A DNA stretch of 64,000 bases from Gambelia wislizenii. Lineage: Eukaryota > Chordata > Lepidosauria > Squamata > Crotaphytidae. Where the stretch lies: the NCBI GenBank assembly GCA_030847615.1, contig JAUMIR010000004.1, forward strand, positions 88,123,501-88,187,500, given 5' to 3'. Both the position numbers and the translations under genes were made by a program. Positions within the stretch are counted from its first letter, which is position 1; every line of letters starts with the position of its first letter. Of this stretch, positions 33,466 through 43,378 are shown one piece after another. Under the pieces are notes generated by a model. The model was not told where the DNA came from, did not search any database, and saw only the letters and a program-made list of their open reading frames with translations.

Positions 33466-36311
33466 TTACTTTATGTAATTACATATTCACACAGTCACCT
33501 AAAGGGAGAAAAAAAATGTGGGTAGGTGACCAAACACCATCACATCTATGTTTTTGGGTTAGGCTGGCTACCTACTTCAGCTCCCCCAATGTCATATGGT
33601 TTTTGCAGTTTCTTGTGAGCTTTTAACAGCTACATGGTGAGATGAAGTTTCCCAGGTGCGCAAGGAATAAAATGATAAAGCACAACAGACTATCTATTTC
33701 TTCTTCAGGGGCTCTCTTTTCACAAGCAATTTGACTCTTTGTCCTTCAGATACCTTCCAAAAGATTATCAAGGAAAAAGAGAGCTGGGGAATCCATAGCT
33801 TTCCAAATGTAGTTGGATTCTAGTTCCCATCAAGTCTTGCTTGCATGGCCAGTGGTGAAAGAAGATGGAAGCAGCTTATCAGCAACACCAGAAGGGCTAC
33901 AAGTTGCCCACTCCAGATGTAAACATTGGCAACTTTACTTTTCTTTTAGCTTTTGGGTCAGAAAAGAGGGAGGGACCCTTTGGAGGGGAGGTGGCTTGGG
34001 AGTGGAGCAAGACACAAGTATGCTAAGAGCTATGAACAAAGTGTGCAAAAATGATGATGCCAGCTACTTACAAACCAGCCTTGGAGATACACTCACATTT
34101 TGGTTCGAACTAAAATTGATCAGGACTTAATTCAGAAACTAAGGTTCAGCCTTACAATATGTAAAGCAATAATAACAGGGAACATTCCTCAACATGTACA
34201 AATGCCTTTTCCTCATCATAGAACCATAACCTGTCTCTATGCTGTGCCCCACCATCATTTTGCAAGCCCATCAAAATACCTTTCTAACATATTCTCTCAT
34301 CTCTCTCCTGTAACCCCATTCCCTCATCAATGTGGGAAAAAACGAACAAGAAAAGCCTTGCTTGTGCTGAAGAATTAGAGGATTAACTGATGTACTTTAG
34401 CTTCTTTAGCTCCCTTTGTTAAAGTTCTGTGTCTGAAAGCCTGATTTGTATTTATAACCTACATAGCAGAATAGTGCATATGTGTATTAATTATACATGA
34501 ATGTCAAATGTCATTTAGGCAACGTTCTTTGTCCCCAAGATCTAGTGTCCATTCTTCTCTGGAAACCAGAGACCTAACCCATTTTTTGTATGTTCTAGAA
34601 CCTGTAAATCACTCTGATGGTTACTGAAGACTGAGCACAGGAAACACCACCAGGAATTATAGTTTTTGAAAGAACATATTACATACAGAATTTCACAATA
34701 TGCAAGTCTTAAGAATGTCCTCTACAAGCAAATGTGCCCTCTCTGTTCTAGAGAAGAGCCAGTAGCCGAACTGACTATTTAGAAAATTACCTGTTCTGAT
34801 CTAATACATACTGCTGATTTGCCAGAGGGGACCCCCTTGAACAATCTTACAAGATTTAAGCCCCTTTCACACATTATGTGCATGAAAGGGATTCCAATTC
34901 ATTGAGAGGACAGCAGCCCGTGCCACTGGACTTACCACAATGCTGGAGATTCCCTGGGCTCATTCCCTATGCACTGAGGGCAGGTACCTGCACTGTGGAA
35001 GCTTGCATACATAGGCTTCCATGAGATCAGGCTTCCTGATTAGATACAGATTTGTGAACACAGGCTTTTCTAATACAAACATCTACCTACAATTAATGTA
35101 TGAACATTGGGGAGTAAGTCTCTAGAGTCACATGATAGTGGTGGGAGGGGGGGTAGAGGCCTGCTGTCTCATCTGTGTGTGGACCCACTTTCATTTGGAA
35201 AAATGTACCAAGGGAATTCTAGGTATCCCACACATATAAAGGGAAATATGCTTGCACAGACTTTCTTAAGCATTATCTACAATTAAGCATCATTCCCCCT
35301 GCAATGATAATTTGGGGAAAGTGGGTATTTTTGTTGCTGCTGTTCTCCAATGCAAGAAGCCCCTACTGTAAATCACAGATATGTACCAAATTGATCATCT
35401 GCATACCCCTACTCTAGGGCAGACCCTAGAAATGAATGACTGCAGGGTTATCTGCAAAACGCAGCATAGGATAGTCCTAAACTTAAGACACATAGCTGAG
35501 TGGGGCTAGAAAATGTAAAGAAGCCTGTCCCCACTCCACAGCTTTCTTCAAGGGGGTGGGCAGAACAGGGAGGCCATATCTGAGCCCAAAACAGCTACGC
35601 CCTCTGGTGACTCTTCCTGTCTAGTTTTGTGACTGTAAAAGCAAGAGAAAGGGAGCAGCAGTCTGCAGAGCTATCTTTCTCTCCCCGTGATCTCATGCCT
35701 TCAGGCAATCAGTTAACCCAAGTGCGTTTTCCCTTCCCTCCTCCATGTAAAATAATGCTCAACAAAGCTGGGCAGGCACAGGGCGGCATTGCAGCAGTAT
35801 GTCAAACAGAAGGACATTTTCCTTCTATCTCAGCTACTGCCCCAGGGTACGTTCCACCTACATTCAATCTTTACTCCACTACACATGTTTCCTCTCCAGT
35901 CTGGGATTATTTTTTATCATCAAATTATTGTAGCGATAAGATAGACTCAATGTGATAGCAAGCAGAGCCCTCCGACCTCACTGCCTTTCCCCAGCCCTGC
36001 GCGTGAACAGGCAGAAAGCTTTATTCAAATGTCATCAGGGGGTGAAGAGATGCCCAACAGCTGCTTTATTCACTGGCTGAGACCAAACAGAAAATGACAG
36101 CGAATGCCTGGGAAATGGAGGTGGTTGTTAGCAAGTTAGCCAGGTTCTGCCAAGGCCTTTGCAGGGCACTAGGGAAGTTTCACACACACACTCGTCAAAC
36201 TCTCTCAGCAAAAATGCAGCTGGGACCAGCAAAAAGGACACAGGAGGGGGTACAAAAGACAGGAGAGATGACCAATTCCTGCTTATGAGTGATATTGAGC
36301 TACTGATTTTT
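33466..36311. other. Intergenic, no gene seen
   Basis: 33800-33920 has GTTGGATTCTAGTTCCCATC and CTTGCATGGCCAGTGG, a decayed hAT-type MITE. 34870-34900 onward is unique. 36094-36311 flanks the RTE-like element. No exon recognised. Confidence 0.45.
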
Positions 36312-37790
36312 GAGCTATTGCAGAAGAACTTCTCCCTGAAAGCCAATGTGGCTTCAGAGCCAATAGGAGTATTACAGATATGGTATTTGTCCTTAGACAA
36401 CTGCAAGAAAAATGTAGGGAGCAGAACAAGGGTCTCTATGTAACATTTGTCGACCTCACCAAAGCCTTCCACACTGTGAGTAGAAAAGGTCTGTGGTAGA
36501 TCCTGGAAAGAGTAGGATGTCCCCCCAAATTCCGTAAAATGGTTATCTTGCTACAAGAGGGCCAGCGTGGTCAAGTCAGATATGGCGATGCTCTCTCAGA
36601 GCCCTTTCTAATAAATAATGGAGTGAAGCAAGGTTGTGTTCTTGCTCCAACTTTATTTACAATCTTCTTCAGCATGATGCTCCAAAGGGCTATGGCAGAG
36701 CTTGAAGAAGATGACGGCATCTATATACATTACCGTACTGATGGTAGCTTGTTTAACTTAAGCCATCTGAGGGCTCGCACTAAGACTCTAAACTATCTAG
36801 TCCGTGAGCTGCTCTTTGCTGCTGCTGCTGCCCTTGTTGCCCACACAGAAGCAGCTCTGCAGCGCCTAACATCCTGCTTTGCAACATCTGCAGAGCTGTT
36901 TGGGCTAGAAGTCAACCTGAAGAAAATGGAAGTTCTTTACCAGCCTGCACCACAGGACAAACACCACCATCCCCACATTGCCGTCGGCAAATCTGTGCTC
37001 AGGTCCGTTCAGCAGTTCACCTACCTGGGAAGCATCATCTCCTCAGATGCCAAGATTGACAAAGAGATTGATCACAGATTAGCAAAGGCATATAGTGAAC
37101 TTGGAAGACTTCACAAAAGAGTCTGGAGCAATAAACACCTGAGGCAAAGCACAAAAATCAATGTGTATAGAGCCACTGTACTGTCTATCCTCCTCTATGG
37201 ATATGAAACAATGGTCACCTATCGCCACCACCTATGACTCCTCGAACGCTTTCATCAGTGCTGTCTACGCACAATCCTAAATATACACTGGACTGACTAT
37301 GTGACGAATGTTGCTGTCCTTGAGCAAGCAGGGATCACCAGCATTGAGGCCATGATATTGAGAACACAGCTGCGCTGGGCAGGGCACATTTCTAGGATGG
37401 AGGACCATCGCCTCCCAAAAATACTACTCTACGGTGAACTCGCCACGGGTCAGCGTAAGAGGGGCGCTCCAAAAAAGCGATACAAAGACTCCTTGAAACA
37501 ACATCTCAGGCTCGGCCAAATTGATCACCAACAGTGGTCCGCCCTGGCCTCACATCGGGAGGCATGGAGACGCACTATCCACAATGCTGCAGCCTTATTT
37601 GAGAACTCATGCCGAACAAGTCTTGAAGAGAAACGACAACGCAGAAAGAATCGCAACCCAAAAACATCACCCAAGGAGACCTTCTGCTGTGCTTTTTGCA
37701 ACCGGACTTGTTTATCTCAGATTGGCCTTTTTAGTCATCAGCGCACTTGCAGAAAGCGTGGGATGAGTCCTTCCTGAATCTTCGTTTGCC
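36312..37790 (+). pseudogene. RTE-like LINE reverse transcriptase, catalytic site lost
   Basis: One frame runs from 36314 to the TGA after 37777, broken only by TAG (36497-36499 region) and TGA (37235-37237 region). Motifs in order: EELLPESQCGFRANRS, LYVTFVDLTKAFHTVS, NNGVKQGCVLAPTLFTIFF, LLFAAAAALVAH where LLFADDAALxAH is expected, FTYLGSIISSDAKID, RWAGHISRMEDHRLPK, LYGELATGQRKRGAPKKRY, and a C-terminal zinc-finger-like CCAFCNRTCLSQIGLFSHQR. The order of blocks fits the RTE group or a close relative; clade unsure. It is 5'-truncated just before the RT core. The Asp-Asp pair at 36821-36826 reads GCTGCT (Ala-Ala). Confidence 0.85.
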
Positions 37791-37981
37791 AAGAAAAGCC
37801 AGAGAGAGAGAGGTGAGCTATTGACATGGGCTATATACAAAGGCTATAGATACCAGTGGCCAGTCTATGCTTTGCAACCTGCAGTGGATTTCCACAGTAG
37901 CAGCTAGGAGCATTTGTGAACAAGCAGGTATAGCATATTTGCTAAGAGAGTGAGTTATGAAACAGGAAGTCCCTGGTTAAA
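37791..37981. other. Short spacer
   Basis: Unique sequence with an AGAG run near 37802. Nothing recognised. Confidence 0.4.
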
Positions 37982-38044
37982 GTAACAGAATCACAGAATT
38001 GTAGAGTTGGAAGAGACCATTCCTGCCAAAGCAGGAATACACAA

Positions 38045-38361
38045 CAGGTTGAGTCTCCATCATCCGGAATTCCGAAATCCTAAATATTCCAAAATAGTCC
38101 ACATGGGTGGCTGAGATAGTGATACATTTGCATACATACATTTCAATATATAAAAACTTTGTTTCATGCACAAAATTATTAAAAAGATTGTGTATAAAAT
38201 TACTTTCAGGCTATGTGTATAAGGTGTATATCAAGCATAAATGAATTTCGTATTTAGACTTGGGTCTCATCTCCAAGATATCTCATTATGTGTATGCAAA
38301 GTATTCCAAAATACAAAATACCTCTGGTCCCAAGCATTTCGGATAAGAGAGACTCCACCTG
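38045..38361. mobile_element. Tigger-like MITE inside old CR1
   Basis: The ends CAGGTTGAGTCTCC and GGAGTGG-type/CCACCTG are imperfect inverted repeats. Read on the minus strand the right half gives ATCCGAAATGCTTGGGACCA, then TACACATAATGAGATATCTT and TTTTGTGCATGAAACAAAGT. These are the words I know from a mammalian Tigger-type MITE that begins CAGGTTGAGTATCCCTTATC. The flanking CR1 resumes on both sides. No clean TA duplication remains. Confidence 0.72.
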
Positions 38362-38644
38362 AACTAATATATTCCTGAGAGATGGCCATCAAGGGGAGGC
38401 ATCAATGTTCCATTGTTGAACAGCTCTGTCAGGAAGTTCTTCCTAATGTTTACTCATTAATCTCCTTCCTTGTAATTTAAATTGATTGGTCTGGGTCCTA
38501 CCCTCTGGAGCAGCAACAAAATAACCTGTTCCATCTTCTATGTAACAACTCTTCAAATATTTGAAGATGACCAACATGTAACCTCTCAATCTTCTCTTCC
38601 CCAGGCTAAGCATACCCAACTCTCCCAGTAATTATTCATTGATC

Positions 38645-38880
38645 AGGGATAGGGAAAGTATACCCCATGAGCCACTTGCAGCCCCAAGACTGTTTTTATA
38701 GCCCTCAAGGCCCATTAAAAATTCTGTTACAAAACACCCACCAAAGCCCCCAAGAAAATGTGTGTAGGGGCAATTTTAGCACATTTTTGGGGGCCCTCTT
38801 CTGGACCTAAAAGGCCTATCGCCAACAGAAACTAAACCAGAACTTTTAAGTCACTTCCTGTTAAAAAATAAGGCCATCTA
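38645..38880. mobile_element. Unidentified insertion in old CR1
   Basis: Compared with the young CR1, about 200 bp of CR1 is missing here. In its place stands foreign sequence including TGAGCCACTTGCAGCCCCAA and CATTTTTGGGGGCCCTCTTC. The 'GCCACTTGCAGCCCC' text recalls Charlie-type hAT elements, but ends and duplications are not clear. Confidence 0.45.
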
Positions 38881-39277
38881 AAGCAGAATACAGTGGTGCT
38901 ATTACTTCCCTTGCTCCGGACACTACACAACTTTTGATGCAGCCTGGAAATGCTTTAGATGCCACATCACCCTGTTGATTCATGTTTGATTTGTGATATA
39001 GTTAAGACCCCTAGATCCTTTTGATACTCATTACTGCCAAGCCACACATCACGTGTCCTATATTTGGGCATCTGATTTTTCCTGCCTAAAAACAGAATAT
39101 TACATTTATCCCTGTTGAAATTCAGTTTGTTTGGTTTGGCCCAGTTCTCTAATCTATTAAGGTCTTCCTAAATCTTGATTCTGTCTTCTGAGTTATTAGC
39201 TTCCACTTCCAGGGTGATGTCAACTATAAATTTGCTGAGTATCTCCTCTACTCTTTTATCCATGTAATTTATAAATA

Positions 39278-39536
39278 CAGGTTGCCCCCTGTATCCACGG
39301 AACCAATACCTGCAGTTTCAGTGATCTGTGGCTGAAAAAAAATAGGGATATATACCATAGAGTCATGCTGGAAATTGCCTAGAGAGGTCTCATCTCTAGG
39401 AATCGATAAGTCCTCCAATGCAACACTATGGTATGTTTGTACATTTATTTTAATAGGGTTCACTATTATTCACATTTTCACTTAAAAATGGTAAGTCCAG
39501 GAATGTGTTCCCTATGGATGGGGGGCGGGCAACCTG
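39278..39536. mobile_element. TIR MITE with intact TA duplication, second family
   Basis: The left end CAGGTTGCCCCCTGTATCC and right end GGATGGGGGGCGGGCAACCTG are inverted repeats. TA lies on both sides (39276-39277 and 39537-39538). Removing the element and one TA restores CR1 text matching the young copy (ATAAA..ATGTTGAA..CACTG). It is about 75-80% similar by eye to 17043-17307. No transposase; Tc1/mariner-like by TA targeting. Confidence 0.85.
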
Positions 39537-39896
39537 TATGTTGAACACTGAGCCCAGGAGAGAACCCTGCAGCATCCTTCTTGTCTATAAGATAATAAGA
39601 CATCATTGGGGAGAAATCTTTGGGTTTGGTCTGTCAACCAGCTACAATTCCAGCTAATAATGTCTAGCTCACATTCTACCAACTGGTCCAAAAGAATATT
39701 ATGTGGACCTTATCAGAAGCCTTGCTGACATCAAGATTACTACATCCAAAGCATTCCCCTGGTCCACAAAGCTTCCAAAAAGGGGATACGTAAACTCAGT
39801 TTAACATGACTTGCATCTGAGAGACCCTTGCTGGCTCTTACTAATCACAGCATTCTTTTCTCAGTGGTAATATACTGACTGTTTAATTATCTATGA

Positions 39897-40205
39897 CCTG
39901 GCTGCAGAGGGAGAGAAGGAAAGGATGGCAGAGCTCCATCTTGCCTCGGCCCAGGCCCAGAAGCAGAAGGACCCTCTCTCCATCCCAACTGCCATTGCCC
40001 TGGCCAAGGAGGGAGAGAAGATAATGATAGACTTAATCCCTTCTCCTACTGCCATTCCCTTTCCTTTTGTATCATGTCTTCATTAGATTGTAACCTTGAG
40101 GGCAGGAAACTGTTTTGTTGTTGTTTTTTCTTGTAAAGCAGCATGAACACTGATGGCACTATAGAAATAAAAGAACATCATCATCATCATCATCATCATC
40201 ATCTT
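39897..40205 (+). mobile_element. SINE-like insertion with (CAT)n tail
   Basis: An insert relative to the young CR1. It begins GGCTGCAGAGGGAGAGAAGG, continues with ATTAGATTGTAACCTTGAGG and GGCAGGAAACTG, then ACTGATGGCACTATAGAAAT, and ends in (CAT)n at about 40178-40203. The 'AGATTGTAA..GAGGGCAGG' words are typical of SINE/L2-type 3' ends. Head origin unknown. Confidence 0.6.
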
Positions 40206-41084
40206 CTTTCTTGGTATTAACATAAAGCTGACTGGTCAGCAGTTACTTGAATCATCTTTCTTCCCTGTTTGAAGAAAGCTTGATCACCTCCAGTCCCTCA
40301 GGGTCCCATTTGTTCTTCAAAAACTATCAAAGGCTCTAAGAGCATACCTGCAAACTCTTTTAGTACCCTTTGGATACACTTCATTTGGCCCCAGAGACTT
40401 CAGTTCATTTAAAGTAGCAAGGTGTTCCCACAGTACATCTTTTATCTATCTTGAGCTGCAGCCCCCCTCTGTGCATCATTTATTCTGCTTTTCCCAGGTT
40501 GAGCACTTGTTTTCCTTTTGGGAGATAATAGTGGAAAGTAGGTGTTATGTATTTCTACCTTCTGTCTTCCATTAGTGTTTTTCCTTCTTCTTCAAGCAGT
40601 AGCCCTACCCTTTCCTTATTCTTCTACTAGCTCCAAACATAGTTGAAAGCCCCGTCCTTAATTATCTTTAACCTCCCATGCAAGGCCGAGCACATTCTGA
40701 GCTTTACTACCTTTTCTCTCTGCAAGTAGTGGCTACTCTTTTGCACTCTTCCTTGGTGATTTGCTCTTCCTTTCATTTCCTATATGTGCCTCCTTTTAAA
40801 TTGCAGCTCATCCAAAAGTTCTTTCTGCAGCCACCCTGATTTTTTCAGATGCCTCTCACTTTTCTTTCTTGTTGGAATTGTTTGTGATTGTGCTTTCTAT
40901 ATCTCACTTTACGAAACTCCCATTTGTCATGAACTCTCTTCTCTTTGAGTATTTCCAACCATGAGATCTCACCCAGTATTTCCTTAAGCTTACTAAGTTT
41001 AGAAATTGTTCCACTCAGATATCTTAGTTCTGCCATGAATTCACTCCATAGCTAGCAAACCCTTTTCTTGTATATTTATTCCTG

Positions 41085-41205
41085 CCACCCCATCTATAAT
41101 ATGGGAATAATACTAATGACTAGCTTTACAAGATAATGCATATGAACCACATCGCCCACTTGAAAACACTATACAAATGTTAAATATTATTTAACTGAGG
41201 CACCT
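41085..41205 (-). mobile_element. MIR-like SINE relic
   Basis: CCCATCTATAATATGGGAAT, AATACTAATGACTAGC, then CACTATACAAATGTTAAATA follow the order of an inverted MIR/L2-end (CCTCATCTGTAAAATGGG ... TAAATGTTA). Highly diverged, as expected for an ancient amniote CORE-SINE. Confidence 0.6.
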
Positions 41206-41312
41206 AAACTGGGCCCTACAGGCTAATGGTTACTCCAGATCAGACATTACAAGAGCAGCCAGACCCAGAAAAAACAAAGGAATGAAGAAGAGAACAGCCA
41301 CCCAAAGGGAAG

Positions 41313-41910
41313 GTATTTTTACCATACATCAAAGGAGTTACAGAAAGAATAGGGAAACTGATGAGGAAACACAACCTCCTAACAATCTATACACCAACCA
41401 AAAAAAATCCAAGAAATGCTACACTCAGTGAAGGACAAAGGAGAACCTCTCACAGCTGCAGGAGTTTACCGTATACCATGCAGCTGTGCACAAGTTTACA
41501 TAGGGGCCACCAAATGCTGTGTGCAAACAAGAATCAAGGAACATGAGAAACACTGCAGACTGGGCCAGCCAGAAAAATCAGCAGTAGCAGAACATGTTAT
41601 AAACCAACCTGGACACAAAATGCTATTTGAAAATACAGAAATTCTAGACCAGGCCAACAACTATCACGTCAGAATGCACAAAGAAGCTATTGAAATCCAC
41701 AAACACCTGGACAACTTCAACAGGAAAGAAGAAACCTTAAAAGTAAACAAAATCTGGCTCCCAGTTTTGAAATACAATAGAATCAAAACCCAACACTTAC
41801 AAAAGAATTCCACCCAGGGACAGGGGGATTCACAGCAGATAATGGCCCATCAACCAACCATTAGCCAAACAGACACTATCGAGCCTTGCATTTCTATACC
41901 CAGAAACTAA
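41313..41910 (+). pseudogene. Penelope GIY-YIG endonuclease, frameshifted
   Basis: The first frame reads VFLPYIKGVTERIGKLMRKH and IYTPTKK up to an A8 run at 41401-41408. The reading frame then shifts to IQEMLHSVKDKGEPL, AAGVYRIPCSCAQVYIGATK (the GIY...YIG pair appears as GVY and YIG), RIKEHEKHC (catalytic-type Arg and a Cys/His cluster) and NQPGHKMLFENTEILD. It ends at 41910. The domain nicks target DNA for integration. One extra A in the homopolymer explains the shift. Apart from that and the missing RT the domain is well preserved. Confidence 0.83.
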
Positions 41911-41991
41911 CCATTTAATTACACAAATTTACATATTCTCCCCAACAGGGGTTCACAGCATATAAACTCCACACACACACCTACCCAACCA

Positions 41992-42034
41992 TTCTCTGAA
42001 GATGCCAGCCACAGATGCAGGCAAAACGTCAGAA
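41992..42034 (+). ncRNA. Hammerhead-ribozyme-like motif (relic)
   Basis: Stem I TTCT (41992-41995) can pair with AGAA (42031-42034). The core CTGAAGA (41996-42002) fits CUGANGA. Stem II GCC (42004-42006) pairs with GGC (42020-42022), with a one-base bulge. AAAA (42023-42026) stands where GAAA is required, and CGTC (42027-42030) ends at the expected cleavage site. Penelope-like elements are known to carry minimal hammerheads with almost no stem III, thought to act as dimers. The G-to-A change at 42023 would remove an essential core base, so this copy is probably inactive. Confidence 0.5.
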
Positions 42035-42110
42035 AGAAACCATTCCAGAACACGGCCTCACAGCCCAGAAAAAAACAACAAGGAAAATCTATTAAATATT
42101 ATTAATACAA

Positions 42111-42704
42111 GTCAGTGGCTATACACTAATTTTCAAGGAGAGTTATGTAAAAATCCAGACAAATCTTTGTCTTATTTCCAGTAAGCTTTACAGTATGAAG
42201 TTTTTGGCTTAAACCCATAATGTTCACTAACAATAACAACACAATAAATAATAAGACTACCACATGTAACCACATTTTTCTTGCACTTGTCAGTGACTAT
42301 GTTTTCCTGTTCTTCTGCTTTTTCCATTATGTCACCTCACTATCAATATTTGCAACAGGAGTAGGCAATACAGAACACATGGACTCCCCTATTTTGCTAT
42401 CTGTTGTTAGTAAATTTTATTGGCATAGTGGTCAGTATAATCCCTGTTGGGTTGAGGGGAGGTCAGTGCACCCCTAGCTTGAAAGTTTCTCATCCTTGAT
42501 CTAAAATATTAAATCCTTGGAGCAGAAAATTTCCTTGCTGGCAGTCAAATTTTCTGATCTTTCAATTACTGTTGCTCTGATCATTGTTTATTTTTATCAT
42601 TCTAATTATTTGCTATAAGCTCCCTCAAGTGTTTTAAAATGGAAAGACAGAGTACAAATATTTCTCTAAAACCCAAATACTTCCAGGTATATGCACAAAA
42701 GCTA
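42111..42704. other. Intergenic, no gene seen
   Basis: AT-rich sequence with no recognisable exon. AACAATAACAACACAATAAT near 42225 may be a degraded simple repeat. Confidence 0.4.
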
Positions 42705-42937
42705 CAGTAGGACCCCCGTAACCATGGGGGATTGGTTCCAGCCCCCCCCCCCCGCAGTAGTAACAAATGCCCCATCACCATTCCTGCCACAGGAGCGATC
42801 TAGGGGGATGATCCTGGGAAGAAGGGAGGCGAAATCTCTCCTCCTCCCCTCCCTCCCCGTTCATCCCACTTTGCTATTGCCATCTGCGGATAATTGAATC
42901 AGTGGATGGTGAATCAGCGGATAAGGGGGTACTACTG
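42705..42937. mobile_element. Tigger-like MITE with TA duplication
   Basis: Starts CAGTAGGACCCCCGTAACCA and ends CAGCGGATAAGGGGGTACTACTG, with TA at 42703-42704 and 42938-42939. An internal C12 run at about 42739-42752 is impure. GGATAATTGAATCAGTGGAT repeats near the right end. Non-autonomous. Confidence 0.8.
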
Positions 42938-42942
42938 TATTT

Positions 42943-43130
42943 ATTATTATGTGCCATCAAACCAACACTGACTTATCAGAGGGTCTTCTTGGCAAGATTT
43001 TTTTCAAGAAGAGTAGCTGTGAGCGTGTGACTTGCCCAAGGTCACCCAGTGGGTTTCCATAGCTGAACATACATTCAAACCATGGTCTCCCAGAGTCCTA
43101 CTCCAACACTCAAATCACTACTGTACTGCA
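42943..43130 (-). mobile_element. tRNA-derived SINE with MIR-like core
   Basis: Minus-orientation copy: TTATTATTATGTGCCATCAAA, GTGTGACTTGCCCAAGGTCA, CATTCAAACCATGG (box B) and CAACACTCAAATCACTACTG (box A side). Same family as 43150-43378 immediately downstream. Confidence 0.75.
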
Positions 43131-43149
43131 CACTGGTGTACACAAGCTA

Positions 43150-43378
43150 CTTTTTGTTGTGTGCCTTCAAGTCATTACTGAATTATAACAACCCTAAGGT
43201 GAACCTATTGTGGGGTTTTCTTGACAGAATTTGTTCAAAGGGGGGTTGCTCTTGCCATCCTTTGAGGCTGAGAGAGTGTGACTTGCCCAAGATTACCCAG
43301 TGGGTTTTTATGGCCTTGCAGAGATTCAAACCCTCGTCTCCTGATGCAACATTCAAACCACTATACCACACTTGCTAT
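43150..43378 (-). mobile_element. tRNA-derived SINE with MIR-like core, near complete
   Basis: Minus orientation: TTGTTGTGTGCCTTCAAGTC tail, GGGGTTTTCTTGACAGAATT, GAGAGTGTGACTTGCCCAAG core, GATTCAAACCCTCGTCTCC (box B complement) and AAACCACTATACCACACTTG (box A complement). On the minus strand the head reads GTGGTATAGTGGTTTGAATG, a tRNA-like promoter. One of the most complete copies in the window. Confidence 0.82.

Larger units (their letters stand above)
37982..41015 (-). mobile_element. Old CR1 LINE, fragmented by later insertions
   Basis: Aligns in order with the young CR1. The 3' end is CAGAATCACAGAATTGTAGAGTT at 37988. Later blocks are CTCTTCCCCAGGCTAAGCATA (38592), GGTGCTATTACTTCCCTTGC (38896), AACACTGAGCCCAGGAGAG (39543), TTGGCCCCAGAGACTTCAG (40384) and GTTCTTCCTTGGTGATTT-like text (40745). 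It runs out near 41015. The reading frame is destroyed. Inserted segments lie at 38045-38361, about 38645-38880, 39278-39536 and about 39897-40205. Confidence 0.88.
41210..42110 (+). mobile_element. Penelope-like element, 3' portion
   Basis: The 5'-truncated end of a Penelope-like retroelement: linker, GIY-YIG endonuclease, then a 3' region holding a hammerhead-like motif (41992-42034) and ending near CACGGCCTCACAGCCCAGAA. The tail layout (GATGCCAGCCACAGATGCAGG followed by a 'CATTCCAGAACACGGCC' block) is the familiar end of these repeats in reptile genomes. The reverse transcriptase part is missing upstream of about 41210. Confidence 0.85.

Noticed and set aside
40178..40203. CAT repeat as a CRISPR-like or regulatory array
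   Set aside because: Simple trinucleotide tail of a SINE-like insertion; no spacers.
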